Source: Thalassobacillus devorans (GTDB lineage: Bacteria > Bacillota > Bacilli > Bacillales > Halobacillaceae). From it: 64,000 nucleotides of DNA. The stretch spans positions 186,001 through 250,000 of the forward strand of contig NZ_FXEH01000005.1 in the NCBI RefSeq assembly GCF_900176565.1. Reading direction: 5' to 3'. Below the pieces are notes generated by a model. That model was not told the origin of the DNA. It did no database searches and saw only the letters and a list, made by a program, of their open reading frames with translations. Position 1 is the first letter of the stretch. The number at the start of each line of letters is the position of its first letter. Of this stretch, positions 8,499 to 16,592 are shown one piece after another. The translations under genes were made by a program, and so were the position numbers.

Positions 8499-8807
8499 AT
8501 TATCCTACTCCTTTCGAATCAGGTATATTTTTAATTTATCCTTCACAAAACCCATAACCGTTTTTTTAGATAATAAATCAACATTTTACTAATATAATCT
8601 TTTTGTAATTTCTGTAATATTTTTCTCTTTAAGCGGCATTAATCCTCTTTTCGTCAACTTCTAGCTTTAATATTCCAAGAATTTTATTCCAATTCTTCAA
8701 GACACTAGTTTTGACCTAGTTTTCCTAATGTCACAATGGGGGTATCAAGAACAGTAAGGGTCATCACATCTTTTACAATTTGGGAGTATTCGAAAAGGAG
8801 GTCGTGC
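8499..8807. other. Divergent region upstream of the gas vesicle operon
   Basis: About 300 bases, AT-rich, no coding frame I would trust; the frame upstream of 8808 is open to 8736 but has no RBS. It contains the sigma-B-like promoter at 8719-8745. A TTGACC at 8711-8716 has no -10 partner at 17 nt. Confidence 0.45.
8719..8745 (+). promoter_or_regulatory. Sigma-B-like promoter of the gas vesicle operon
   Basis: GTTTTC at 8719-8724, 15 bases, then GGGTAT at 8740-8745, close to the general-stress sigma-B consensus GTTTAA/GGGTAT (usual spacer about 12-15). It would start transcription near 8753, about 55 bases before the first gene. The -10 is perfect, the -35 has two mismatches. Confidence 0.45.
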
Positions 8808-9413
8808 ATGAGTAAAACGGATAAGATGAAAGAAAATGCGGGAGCCACTAGTTTAGCTGGTGGACTTACACTTGCCGCTTCTTCCCTGCTTCTCCCAAAA
8901 TTCAGGAAGAAGATAAAAAAAGGCGCTAAGCAAACCTCTGAATTTGTGGAAGATAAAATGCCAAGAGTGGCAAGAATCGTCGATCGGGCCGATGACCCTA
9001 GTGATCTAAAAGAAGAAACAGAACAAGAAGTAAAAGATGAAATGGCCGATCAGATGAAAGAACAGTTTAAGGAAAGTATACAGAGCAAAGTCAATGAAGC
9101 ATCAGAGAATTTACAAGAGGCACAGGAAGAAAATGCAGAAAAAGTGCATTCTAATGCCGAAAAAGTACAGGAAAAAGCACAAAATGCATTGCTGAAGTTT
9201 CGAGAGAAGTTATCTGGGGTAAAAGAAGCTGGTGAGGACTTTCAAGACAAGATGAAAGAGAAAACCGGCGGAAGTTCACAAGATAAGATAAAAGGGGTTA
9301 ATGATATTAAAGGCGCTAATGACATTAAAGGTGTTAACAATATTAAAAGTTCCACTGATATCAAAAGCGCCAAAGATATCAAACACCCTTCAAATACAAA
9401 ATCTTCCAGTTAG
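8808..9413 (+). CDS. gvpQ: Gas vesicle protein GvpQ
   Basis: A 201-residue protein, first gene of the gas vesicle operon. The N-terminus holds a short hydrophobic segment (AGGLTLAASSLLL) followed by a Lys-rich patch, the centre is a long charged helix likely to form a coiled coil (about 50-150), and the C-terminus carries degenerate hexapeptide repeats (GVNDIK, GANDIK, GVNNIK and so on). Assignment to GvpQ rests mainly on position: in B. megaterium gvpQ directly precedes gvpB. GvpQ is an accessory protein of unknown mechanism. ATG 8808 has AAAAGGAGG at ideal spacing, so the longer frame from 8736 is rejected. Confidence 0.7.
   Translation: MSKTDKMKENAGATSLAGGLTLAASSLLLPKFRKKIKKGAKQTSEFVEDKMPRVARIVDRADDPSDLKEETEQEVKDEMADQMKEQFKESIQSKVNEASENLQEAQEENAEKVHSNAEKVQEKAQNALLKFREKLSGVKEAGEDFQDKMKEKTGGSSQDKIKGVNDIKGANDIKGVNNIKSSTDIKSAKDIKHPSNTKSSS
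9291..9401 (+). repeat. 18-bp tandem repeat encoding (G/S)xxDIK hexapeptides
   Basis: Six consecutive degenerate 18-nt units at the 3' end of gvpQ, each encoding a hexapeptide of the form xx(N/T/K)(D/N)IK. Units drift progressively towards the C-terminus. Confidence 0.75.
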
Positions 9414-9440
9414 GAAATTAAAGAAAGGGGTATTTTATTT

Positions 9441-9731
9441 ATGGCAGTACAAAAATCAACCGATAGCAGTAGCTTGGCAGAGGTTATTGACCGTATTTTA
9501 GACAAAGGGATTGTCATCGACGCATTTGCCCGCGTTTCAGTAGTAGGTATTGAATTAATTACAGTAGAAGCACGTGTAGTTATTGCAAGTGTAGATACTT
9601 GGTTGCGTTACGCAGAAGCGGTTGGACTATTACGTGACGAAGTAGAAGAAGAAGGACTTTCTGACAGATTATCAGCTCGTACAGAAAGCCAATCTAATTC
9701 TCAAAATGAACGCAGTGGGTTCAGCATTTAA
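9441..9731 (+). CDS. gvpB: Major gas vesicle structural protein GvpB (GvpA family)
   Basis: A 96-residue GvpA-family protein that forms the ribbed shell of gas vesicles. The conserved core is clear: [49 protein letters not shown]. These give the amphipathic helix / beta-turn-beta / helix unit that polymerises into ribs with a hydrophobic gas-facing side. A 25-residue hydrophilic C-terminal tail is longer than in minimal GvpA. It is the only shell-type copy of this kind in the operon, whereas B. megaterium also has a separate gvpA. RBS AAAGAAAGGGG upstream, 27 bases after gvpQ. Confidence 0.95.
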   Translation: MAVQKSTDSSSLAEVIDRILDKGIVIDAFARVSVVGIELITVEARVVIASVDTWLRYAEAVGLLRDEVEEEGLSDRLSARTESQSNSQNERSGFSI

Positions 9732-9797
9732 ATGGATTGGAGTCAGAGAATTCCTCTGACTCCTCCCTATTTTAATTAATAAAAGGTGAGGGTGATC

Positions 9798-10091
9798 GTG
9801 AAGATTATGAAGGTAATGGATGAAGTAAATCAATTTTTCACAGAGAATATAGCACCGCCTCATAAAATCATTTCTGTCCGTAAGCATAAGGATGAGGACA
9901 GTGAAGAGAAACAGCAAGGCTGGAAAGCAATGGTAGAAGTTATTGAGGAAAAGGAATATATGAAGAAATATGCCAACGATCAAATGATCGGTCTTTATGA
10001 AGTGTTCTTAGATGAAGATGCCGAAATAACCGGTTTCTCCAGAATCAGTTTAAGATACCGTAGTGACTTGGAAGAACAGCAATCATCATGA
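9798..10091 (+). CDS. gvpR: Gas vesicle protein GvpR (GvpO family)
   Basis: A 97-residue protein of the GvpO type: WKAMVEVIEEKEYMKK, GLYEVFLDEDAEITGFSRISLRYR. In B. megaterium the equivalent position is gvpR. GvpO proteins are needed for vesicle formation in haloarchaea, in part as regulators; the role in Bacilli is less clear. The start is a GTG at 9798 with GGTGAGG upstream; GTG 9786 and ATG 9807 are alternatives. It begins 66 bases after gvpB; no convincing terminator was seen between them (CAGAGAATTCCTCTG at 9747-9761 is a small palindrome). Confidence 0.85.
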   Translation: MKIMKVMDEVNQFFTENIAPPHKIISVRKHKDEDSEEKQQGWKAMVEVIEEKEYMKKYANDQMIGLYEVFLDEDAEITGFSRISLRYRSDLEEQQSS

Positions 10092-10128
10092 CCACCCTGG
10101 ATATTAGATGAATTAGGAGGATAAACGA

Positions 10129-11058
10129 ATGACCGTATTGAAAGAAGTAAGACAACAGCCTCATATCAACAATGAAGTATATAAACATTCTTCCTATTAT
10201 CAAGGGTTGATTAAACGATCATTACGGTACCTTTCATCCGGTTATCCTGTCCACTTTACTGGTCCGTCGGGGATTGGTAAAACAACACTCGCTCTTCATA
10301 TAGCTAAACAGCGAAACCGGCCTGTTATGCTTCTAAATGGTAATAAAGAGTTGTCGAATGAAGATTTGATTGGTGCCTTTACCGGTTATCAAAGTAGTAA
10401 GGTGAAGGATAACTTTATTCGTACTGTCTATAAAACAGAAGAGAATGTTACTGAGTCATGGACGGATGGAAAGTTGCTGGAGGCCGTGAAACATGGCTAT
10501 ACGCTTGTATATGATGAATTTACCAGATCTCAGCCGGAAGCAAATAACATTTTCTTGTCTATACTAGAAGAAAGAATCCTTCCTTTATACGGGACTAAAC
10601 GAAGAGAATCATTTGTACGCGTCCATCCGGAATTCTCAGTGATTTTTACAAGTAATCCTGCAGAATATGCCGGGGTCTTTCAATCACAAGATGCATTATT
10701 GGATCGTATGGTTACGCTGCCTTTAAATCAAATGGATCATCAGGCCGAGGTTACTGCTGTTATCAGCAAAACGAATCTATCCCGGGAATCCGCAGAATCC
10801 ATTGTAGAATTTGTGGTAACTGCCAGAGAGTTATGTGAAAGCAATGATCAAGTGCAAGGGCCCAGCTTAAGGGCTTCCATCATGATTGCTGAAATGGCTG
10901 AGAAACATGATATACCTATCGATGGAAATGATTATGAATTCCAGGAATTATGCCTTGATATTACATGGTTCCCATTACAGACTTGTACACCAAAAGAAGA
11001 ACAGCCCCAGCTTAAAGAGAAACTGCTGGATGCTTGTAAAAAAATTAAAGTCGGGTGA
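10129..11058 (+). CDS. gvpN: Gas vesicle AAA+ ATPase GvpN
   Basis: A 309-residue MoxR/CbbQ-type AAA+ ATPase. Walker A is GPSGIGKTTLA (about 45-55), Walker B is TLVYDEFTRSQPEANN (about 125-140), and sensor 1 is VIFTSNPAEYAG. GvpN is needed for gas vesicles to grow to full width and is thought to remodel or chaperone shell protein insertion. RBS TTAGGAGG before the ATG. Its TGA overlaps the GTG start of gvpF, indicating translational coupling. Confidence 0.95.
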   Translation: MTVLKEVRQQPHINNEVYKHSSYYQGLIKRSLRYLSSGYPVHFTGPSGIGKTTLALHIAKQRNRPVMLLNGNKELSNEDLIGAFTGYQSSKVKDNFIRTVYKTEENVTESWTDGKLLEAVKHGYTLVYDEFTRSQPEANNIFLSILEERILPLYGTKRRESFVRVHPEFSVIFTSNPAEYAGVFQSQDALLDRMVTLPLNQMDHQAEVTAVISKTNLSRESAESIVEFVVTARELCESNDQVQGPSLRASIMIAEMAEKHDIPIDGNDYEFQELCLDITWFPLQTCTPKEEQPQLKEKLLDACKKIKVG

Positions 11059-11828
11059 GTGAAATGGAAAACGAAACAGGAGTTTATATATTTTGTGCCA
11101 TACAAACAAATGAAGAGCATGATTTTGGAGCCATAGACTTTGAAGGTGAAACTAGAGAAGTTTTTACCATCCACTATGATGATGCAGCAATGGTAGCTGC
11201 AGAGATGCCCATGAAAATCTACCATCCGAGTAAAGAAAATCTGATGATGCACCAGAATGTAATATCAGATATCATGCAGAAGATGGATACGGTCGTACCG
11301 ATCAGCTTTGGTAACGTTTTTCATTCCAAAGAAGATGTAGTTGCTTTGACAAAGAGTTTGTATCCACAGCTAGAAACTCTTTTCCCTAAAATTAAAGGAA
11401 AAATTGAATTAGGCTTGAAAGTGGTTGGTAAGAAAGACTGGCTGGAAAAAGAAATTGCTAAAGATTCAAAAGTAGCAAAGCAAAAAGAAACGGTTCAGTC
11501 TAAATCAGAATCAGCAGGATATTTTGATCGTATTCAGCTGGGGGAAATGGCAACTAAGTTTTTTCAATCGCTTCAAAAAGAAGCAGAAGCTGAAATTCAT
11601 GAAAAATTAACGCCCTTGGCAGTAGCCAGTGAAGTCAATGAGCCTATTGGAGAAAAAATGTTACTGAATGGCGCCTACCTGGTTGAAAAGGATATGGAAG
11701 AAAGATTTGATGAAAAAGTCAATGAGCTTCACGAAAAGTGGAAAGATAAGGTTGATTTCAAGTACACAGGTCCTTGGCCTGCGTATAATTTCATCAATAT
11801 CAAACTTAAAGTGGAGGAACCTTCATGA
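11055..11828 (+). CDS. gvpF: Gas vesicle protein GvpF
   Basis: A 257-residue GvpL/GvpF family protein. GVYIFCAIQTNEE at the start, MKIYHPSKENLMMHQNVISD, VPISFGNVFHSKEDV and the C-terminal GPWPAYNFINIKL are the family signature. GvpF binds the monomeric shell protein and is probably a nucleation or chaperone factor. The start is taken as GTG 11055 (MSEMENETG), which matches the N-terminus I recall for B. megaterium GvpF; ATG 11064 is the alternative. Overlaps gvpN by 4 bases and gvpG by 4 bases. Confidence 0.93.
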   Translation: MSEMENETGVYIFCAIQTNEEHDFGAIDFEGETREVFTIHYDDAAMVAAEMPMKIYHPSKENLMMHQNVISDIMQKMDTVVPISFGNVFHSKEDVVALTKSLYPQLETLFPKIKGKIELGLKVVGKKDWLEKEIAKDSKVAKQKETVQSKSESAGYFDRIQLGEMATKFFQSLQKEAEAEIHEKLTPLAVASEVNEPIGEKMLLNGAYLVEKDMEERFDEKVNELHEKWKDKVDFKYTGPWPAYNFINIKLKVEEPS

Positions 11829-12076
11829 TCCAAAAACTATTCACTTCCCCATTGAATCTCGTCGTAAAAGTAGGAGAAAAGGTAAAGGAAGAAGTGGATA
11901 AAGAGTTATATGACTTGGAAACGATTCAAAAGAAATTGGTTCACCTGCAAATGATGTATGAACTTGAAGAAATCCCTGAGGATGTCTTTAAAGCACAAGA
12001 AGAAGAATTGCTTGTTCGTTACGAGGTAGCGAAGAAAAAAGAAATGGAACAATGGAACGAGTTGACCAAACGCTGA
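11825..12076 (+). CDS. gvpG: Gas vesicle protein GvpG
   Basis: An 83-residue, mostly helical protein beginning MIQKLFTSPLNLVVKVGEKVKEEVDKE, the usual GvpG opening, followed by a coiled-coil-like EEIPEDVFKAQEEELLVRYEVAKK segment. GvpG is an essential minor component acting with GvpF and GvpL in assembly. The ATG overlaps the gvpF stop (ATGA), so translation is coupled. Confidence 0.9.
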   Translation: MIQKLFTSPLNLVVKVGEKVKEEVDKELYDLETIQKKLVHLQMMYELEEIPEDVFKAQEEELLVRYEVAKKKEMEQWNELTKR

Positions 12077-12091
12077 AAGTGAGGAAGCAAT

Positions 12092-12895
12092 ATGGCTGAA
12101 CTAAAATATTTATATGGAATCATACCAACAGACGAACTAAATCAAACTCCTCTTCCCTCTTTCAAAGGATTAGATGAACAGCATGAATGGTATCCCATCG
12201 CCTTCGATGGAATCCAGGCAATTGTGTGCGACTTAGAAGAAAGTGACTACAATGAATCTGCACTGGAGGAAAAGACCTCAGATGTTGAGTGGGTTCATGA
12301 AAAAGCTTTCCATCATCACGAAGCGGTTATGAGGCTTCATGAAAGCTATACAGTAATCCCGATGAAATTCGCAACAATCTATACCAGTAAAACCAACTTG
12401 GAAGAAACGCTTACCAACCATTACCAGGAAATGGACGGATTACTATCCTGGCTGAAGGGTAAAGAAGAATGGAACCTGAAAATTTATTGTGACAACGATT
12501 CGCTCAGGAAGCGTACCGCTGCTCACAATTTGACTATAGAAGAGAAGAAAAAAGAATTGGAACACATGTCGCCAGGCAGGCAATATTTAGAGAAACGCAA
12601 ATTGGACCGACTCATTGATCAAGAACTGGAGAAGGATAAAGAGCAACAATCCTCTTCCATCCATGATCAGTTGGTAACTTACAGCGTGAAGACGGATATC
12701 AAGAAGAATTGGAATAAAGATGTAACCGGAAGAACCGATGAAATGTGCTGGAACAGCGTTTACCTGCTCGAAAATCAAGAAGCAGAAGAGTTTCTGGGTA
12801 AGGTAAAGCAGCTGCAGAAAGAATGGAAAGAAGCAGGATTTACCCTTGAATTGACCGGTCCATGGCCTGCTTACCATTTTTCGAAACTGAAGTGA
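12092..12895 (+). CDS. gvpL: Gas vesicle protein GvpL
   Basis: A 267-residue second GvpL/GvpF family protein: LKYLYGIIPTDELN at the N-terminus, FHHHEAVMRLHESYTVIPMKFATIY in the middle and the C-terminal TLELTGPWPAYHFSKLK. It carries a charged helical insertion (about 150-200) absent from GvpF. GvpL is thought to be a hub contacting most other Gvp proteins during nucleation. RBS AGTGAGGA lies upstream, 15 bases after gvpG. Confidence 0.93.
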   Translation: MAELKYLYGIIPTDELNQTPLPSFKGLDEQHEWYPIAFDGIQAIVCDLEESDYNESALEEKTSDVEWVHEKAFHHHEAVMRLHESYTVIPMKFATIYTSKTNLEETLTNHYQEMDGLLSWLKGKEEWNLKIYCDNDSLRKRTAAHNLTIEEKKKELEHMSPGRQYLEKRKLDRLIDQELEKDKEQQSSSIHDQLVTYSVKTDIKKNWNKDVTGRTDEMCWNSVYLLENQEAEEFLGKVKQLQKEWKEAGFTLELTGPWPAYHFSKLK

Positions 12896-12909
12896 AGTGA
12901 GGGGGATTC

Positions 12910-13167
12910 ATGTCACATAGACAAGAGTTTGAAAATAAAGATGTAGGACTTATCGATGTGTTGGATGTCGTACTTGATAAGGGCGTAGCAATTAAAGGCG
13001 ACCTTATCATATCGATTGCAGGTATTGATTTGGTCTACCTTGATCTCAGAGTATTGATATCATCCGTTGAGACACTCGTACAGTCTAAACTCGATGGCGA
13101 TGGGCAGTTATCCTCTGAGCAATTCGAAAAAGAGAAGGAGGCGTTGGACCATGTCACAAAAACTTGA
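12910..13167 (+). CDS. gvpS: Gas vesicle protein GvpS (GvpA/J/M-like)
   Basis: An 85-residue minor shell-like protein. GLIDVLDVVLDKGVAIKGDLIISIAGIDLVYLDLRVLISSVETL is the GvpA-family core; the sequence is closer to the J/M/S group than to GvpB. Minor shell paralogues are thought to build the conical tips or nucleate ribs. RBS GTGAGGGGG upstream. Its 3' end overlaps the start of gvpK by 17 bases. Confidence 0.9.
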   Translation: MSHRQEFENKDVGLIDVLDVVLDKGVAIKGDLIISIAGIDLVYLDLRVLISSVETLVQSKLDGDGQLSSEQFEKEKEALDHVTKT

Positions 13168-13447
13168 TCACCGCCCCCAAAAAAGCGGGAGAATCAGCCT
13201 GGATGAACAAGGTGCCGAACAGGGATTGGCACAGCTGGTATTAACAGTTATAGAATTGTTACGTCAGCTGGTCGAGCGACAGGCACTCCGCAGAGTCGAT
13301 GGCGGCACCCTGACTGAAGAAGAAATCGAGCGTCTTGGAGTCGCCTTGATGAACCTGGAAGTCAAAATGGATGAACTTAAGGAAATTTTTGATTTAGATG
13401 ATGAAGACTTAAACATCGACTTAGGACCATTAGGCAACTTACTTTAA
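13151..13447 (+). CDS. gvpK: Gas vesicle protein GvpK
   Basis: A 98-residue protein with the GvpK core EQGLAQLVLTVIELLRQLVERQALRRVDGGTLTEEEIERLGVALM and an acidic C-terminal tail DLDDEDLNIDLGPLG. GvpK is an essential assembly factor. The start ATG at 13151 has GGAGG at good spacing inside gvpS; the frame is open upstream to 13067 but lacks an RBS there. Confidence 0.92.
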   Translation: MSQKLDHRPQKSGRISLDEQGAEQGLAQLVLTVIELLRQLVERQALRRVDGGTLTEEEIERLGVALMNLEVKMDELKEIFDLDDEDLNIDLGPLGNLL

Positions 13448-13471
13448 GCACACTTCAAGGAGGTGGCGCAC

Positions 13472-13789
13472 ATGGCTATTGAACAATCTACCCAATCTAG
13501 CAATCTGGTAGATGTGCTGGAAACTGTTTTAGATAAAGGTGTTGTCATCGCAGGAGATATAAGGGTAGGCATCGCGGATGTTGAACTTTTATCCATTAAG
13601 ATCCGTTTAATTGTAGCATCCGTCGATAAAGCGAAAGAAATCGGTATGGATTGGTGGGAAACAGATCCTTACCTGAACTCCAAAGCCGCTAATAAAGAGG
13701 ATCAAAAACTGAAAGAAGAAAATGATGAGCTGCAAAAGCGAATTGAAGAGTTAGAAAAGAAAGCAGGACAAGACAATCGTTTAGTATAA
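13472..13789 (+). CDS. gvpJ: Gas vesicle protein GvpJ (GvpA/J/M-like)
   Basis: A 105-residue third shell-like paralogue: SSNLVDVLETVLDKGVVIAGDIRVGIADVELLSIKIRLIVASVDKAKEIG, followed by a charged C-terminal helix with heptad-like spacing (NDELQKRIEELEKKAG). GvpJ is a minor component linked to tip or initiation structure. Start ATG 13472 with AAGGAGGTG upstream; the in-frame GTG at 13463 overlaps that RBS and is unlikely. Confidence 0.9.
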   Translation: MAIEQSTQSSNLVDVLETVLDKGVVIAGDIRVGIADVELLSIKIRLIVASVDKAKEIGMDWWETDPYLNSKAANKEDQKLKEENDELQKRIEELEKKAGQDNRLV

Positions 13790-13840
13790 TATTTACTAAT
13801 ATTTTAATTATATTTAATTACACTTAAGGAGGAATTTATC

Positions 13841-14428
13841 ATGGCAGAACAACAAAAAACACAACAAGCAAAAGAAGAAGTAAAAAATCAGGCAGAGAAA
13901 GCTAAGAGAGCATTAGGTAAAAGAGACGTAGCAACTGGTACAATTATCGGAGGTGTAGTCGGAGCAGCAACTAGTCTGTTGTTTGCACCGAAAGCTGGTA
14001 AGGATCTAAGAAATGATATCTCTACCCAGACAACTACAGCTGTCGGTAAATGCAAAGACTTCAGCAATTCCACTCGCGAAAAATGTACAGATTGGAAAAA
14101 TACAGCTACAGAAAAATCTCAGCAGTTAAAAGATAAGTTCAAGAAAAACAAGGATAATGAACAATCCCAGGAAGAACAGTCTACTGAGGAGCAAACTGCT
14201 GAAGGTCAAAATGAAGCTGCAGCAACCACAGAAGCGGATACTTCTCAAGAGAAGCAAACGGAAAGCAAAGAACAAAATAAGCAAGAGAATAAGCAGCAAG
14301 ATCAGAATACTAACGAAGAAAAAAACAAGCAGAAAAATAAGCAAACTACTTCTAAGACAAAAGGTAACTCCAATAAAAAAGATGAAGGAGAAACTACCCT
14401 TAAAACAAACGACGATACGGCGAAGTAA
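13841..14428 (+). CDS. gvpT: Gas vesicle protein GvpT (YtxH-domain)
   Basis: A 195-residue protein with an N-terminal YtxH-like module: GTIIGGVVGAATSLLFAPKAGKDLRNDI (about residues 28-60), a short hydrophobic hairpin followed by the conserved FAPKAGKDLR. The remaining two thirds are low-complexity and rich in E, Q, N, K and T, probably disordered. Position before gvpU matches gvpT of B. megaterium. The function is poorly known and the gene may be accessory. Strong RBS TAAGGAGGA upstream. Confidence 0.82.
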   Translation: MAEQQKTQQAKEEVKNQAEKAKRALGKRDVATGTIIGGVVGAATSLLFAPKAGKDLRNDISTQTTTAVGKCKDFSNSTREKCTDWKNTATEKSQQLKDKFKKNKDNEQSQEEQSTEEQTAEGQNEAAATTEADTSQEKQTESKEQNKQENKQQDQNTNEEKNKQKNKQTTSKTKGNSNKKDEGETTLKTNDDTAK

Positions 14429-14454
14429 TCTTCAGCAAATAGGAGGTAGCGGTT

Positions 14455-14829
14455 ATGAGTAATGATGATGTACTCTCCATGTATGTCAAAGCGGCTAATA
14501 AACATGATTTCAATTTAGCAATTACGTTGAACGTCAATGGGGCGCTTGTCACTGGAACTACCATCTCAGCTCAGAGCTATTTCGATAAAATCAGCGAAAG
14601 CTTTGAGGATGGGAATGACGTAGCACAATCACTAAGTGATCAATTAAGAAGTGCCAGTGAAACTGCTGAAAAAAGCAGCTCAGACGAAGCGCAGTTTATT
14701 CACTTAAAAGAAGCCCAGGTATATTGTGGCGATAGCAATCCTACCCCTTCTAAAGGAAAATTCTTATGGCGTGGCAAGCTGTCAGAAGTAGATGGCTTTT
14801 TCCTCGGGACCATCGCCAAAGATAAATAA
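14455..14829 (+). CDS. gvpU: Gas vesicle protein GvpU
   Basis: A 124-residue protein, last gene of the operon. NKHDFNLAITLNVNGALVTGTTISAQSYFDKI and the C-terminal WRGKLSEVDGFFLGTIAK match GvpU. In B. megaterium GvpU has been linked to clustering of vesicles through condensate-like behaviour; whether that holds here is inference. RBS AGGAGGT precedes the ATG, and the gene ends at a strong bidirectional terminator. Confidence 0.85.
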   Translation: MSNDDVLSMYVKAANKHDFNLAITLNVNGALVTGTTISAQSYFDKISESFEDGNDVAQSLSDQLRSASETAEKSSSDEAQFIHLKEAQVYCGDSNPTPSKGKFLWRGKLSEVDGFFLGTIAKDK

Positions 14830-14836
14830 AAATACC

Positions 14837-14878
14837 AAAAGCATGCAGAGGAATCGTGGATTCCTCTGCATGCTTTTT
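14837..14878. terminator. Bidirectional terminator between gvpU and sulP
   Basis: Long perfect hairpin AAAAGCATGCAGAGGAATC / GATTCCTCTGCATGCTTTT with a 3-nt loop, ending the gas vesicle operon on one strand and the anion transporter gene on the other. Confidence 0.93.
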
Positions 14879-14918
14879 CATACTTCACTTGTACTGCTCA
14901 TTCCACCTTTAAAATGGA

Positions 14919-16592
14919 TCAGGATACATGAAAGGATCCCTTTGAGGAGGCCAGTGCTTGCTGTAAGGTTAAAAATTCTATCTTACCTTGATACTTCTTA
15001 TCCCAACCCGCTTTTTTCAAGTAATCCATTACCGGGCCTTTAACATGAGCAATGTTGAACTCCACTCCTGCTTCTTCATATTCATTCATCAATTTTTCCA
15101 GTTCATCAATCGCTACTGCATCAATCGCATTCACACCAGAAAAGTCAAGTATCACCCGGTTGATATCCGGTTTTTCGCTTATTTCTTTACGAATACGCTC
15201 TTCCAGGAAAGCAAGGTTCGCAAAATATAAAGAAGCATCAATACGGAATATCAAGGTGTGTTCAAATAATTTCGCATTGGAATATCGATCAATATTTTTG
15301 AATACCCCTTCCTCTTCTATATAACCGAGTTCTGCCGTATGAGGATATGCGGATCTCCAAATGAAAAGAAGCAAGGATACTCCTGCACCAATTAAGATTC
15401 CCGCTTCAATACTGGTAAGCAATGTTGCCAAAAATGTAATTACCAGTACCCACCCATCCGATTTTTTAATTTGGAAGAGGTGTTTCGCTTCTTCCACATC
15501 AATCAAACCGAATACTGCCACCATAATGATTGCTGCAAGAACAGCATTAGGCAGGTAGTAAAATAAATCTGTAAAAAACAACAATGTCAGTAAAATCAGT
15601 AGTGCTGTAATAATTGATGCCAACCCCGACTTTGCTCCAGCCTGATAGTTGACAGCAGTACGTGAAAAACCACCGGTCACGGGAGATGCGGAAAAGAATG
15701 ATCCTACGATGTTAGCCGCTCCCAGACCAGTCAATTCCTGATTGGAATCAACTTTATATTTTTCTTTCGATGCAATGGTCTTTGCAACCGCAATGGACTC
15801 CATAAAACCTACGAAGGAAATAGTCAAAGCAATCGGCAATAAAGCAGATATTGATTCCATACTGAAACCTGGAATACTGAAAGCAGGAAGTCCACCAGGT
15901 ACTTCACGGATAATACTGACACCATGTGCTTCAAGGTTGAAGAAATATACGACAAGCGTACTTCCTACCACCACTAATAAAGGAGCAGGGAACTTTGGCA
16001 TTTTCTTTTTGAAGAAAAGCAGGACAAGAATACTTGCAATACCGATGGCAAATGTAATCCAATTGACTTCTCCAATTCGTCTTAATGAATTAAAAAGCAT
16101 CACAAAGACGTTTTCGCCTTCTACACTTACCCCCAATAAATGTTTTAACTGACTGAAGCCAATAATCAATGCCGCAGCTGAGGTAAAGCCGCTGATTACA
16201 GCATGAGATAGAAAATTAACAATGAACCCTAATCGGAATAGTCCCATACTCAACTGAATGACACCAACCATTAAGGAAAGTAACAGAGCATAGGCAATAA
16301 ACTCATCTGATCCTGGCTCTGCTAACGTGGAAACCCCCGATAATACCAGTAGAGAAACCATTGCAACAGGTCCTACAGCAAGTTGTCGCGAAGATCCTAA
16401 CAGCGCATAAATAAGCAAAGGTATTGTAGAAGCATATAAACCGATCACAGGTGGTAATCCCGCCAGCATGGAATAAGCCATGCTTTGCGGGATTAACATG
16501 ATGGCTACAATCAGTCCTGCTGAAAAGTCACTTTTTAAGAAGTCTTTATTATAATTCGCTAACCAATGATTTTGATAGAGATTTTTAAACAT
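14919..16592 (-). CDS. SulP family inorganic anion transporter with STAS domain
   Basis: A 557-residue SLC26/SulP transporter. The N-terminal Sulfate_transp region has AGLIVAIMLIPQSMAYSMLAGLPPVIGLYAS, then many membrane helices including the family motif SQEL-like DSNQELTGLGAANIVGSFFSASPVTGGFSRTAVN (about 285-320). The C-terminus is a cytoplasmic STAS domain (about 430-540: VILDFSGVNAIDAVAIDELEKLM). Substrate could be sulfate, bicarbonate or another anion. The frame is open to 16655, but ATG 16592 is chosen because AAAGGTG lies upstream and it overlaps the preceding gene by 8 bases, typical of coupling. Confidence 0.9.
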   Translation of the reverse strand: MFKNLYQNHWLANYNKDFLKSDFSAGLIVAIMLIPQSMAYSMLAGLPPVIGLYASTIPLLIYALLGSSRQLAVGPVAMVSLLVLSGVSTLAEPGSDEFIAYALLLSLMVGVIQLSMGLFRLGFIVNFLSHAVISGFTSAAALIIGFSQLKHLLGVSVEGENVFVMLFNSLRRIGEVNWITFAIGIASILVLLFFKKKMPKFPAPLLVVVGSTLVVYFFNLEAHGVSIIREVPGGLPAFSIPGFSMESISALLPIALTISFVGFMESIAVAKTIASKEKYKVDSNQELTGLGAANIVGSFFSASPVTGGFSRTAVNYQAGAKSGLASIITALLILLTLLFFTDLFYYLPNAVLAAIIMVAVFGLIDVEEAKHLFQIKKSDGWVLVITFLATLLTSIEAGILIGAGVSLLLFIWRSAYPHTAELGYIEEEGVFKNIDRYSNAKLFEHTLIFRIDASLYFANLAFLEERIRKEISEKPDINRVILDFSGVNAIDAVAIDELEKLMNEYEEAGVEFNIAHVKGPVMDYLKKAGWDKKYQGKIEFLTLQQALASSKGSFHVS

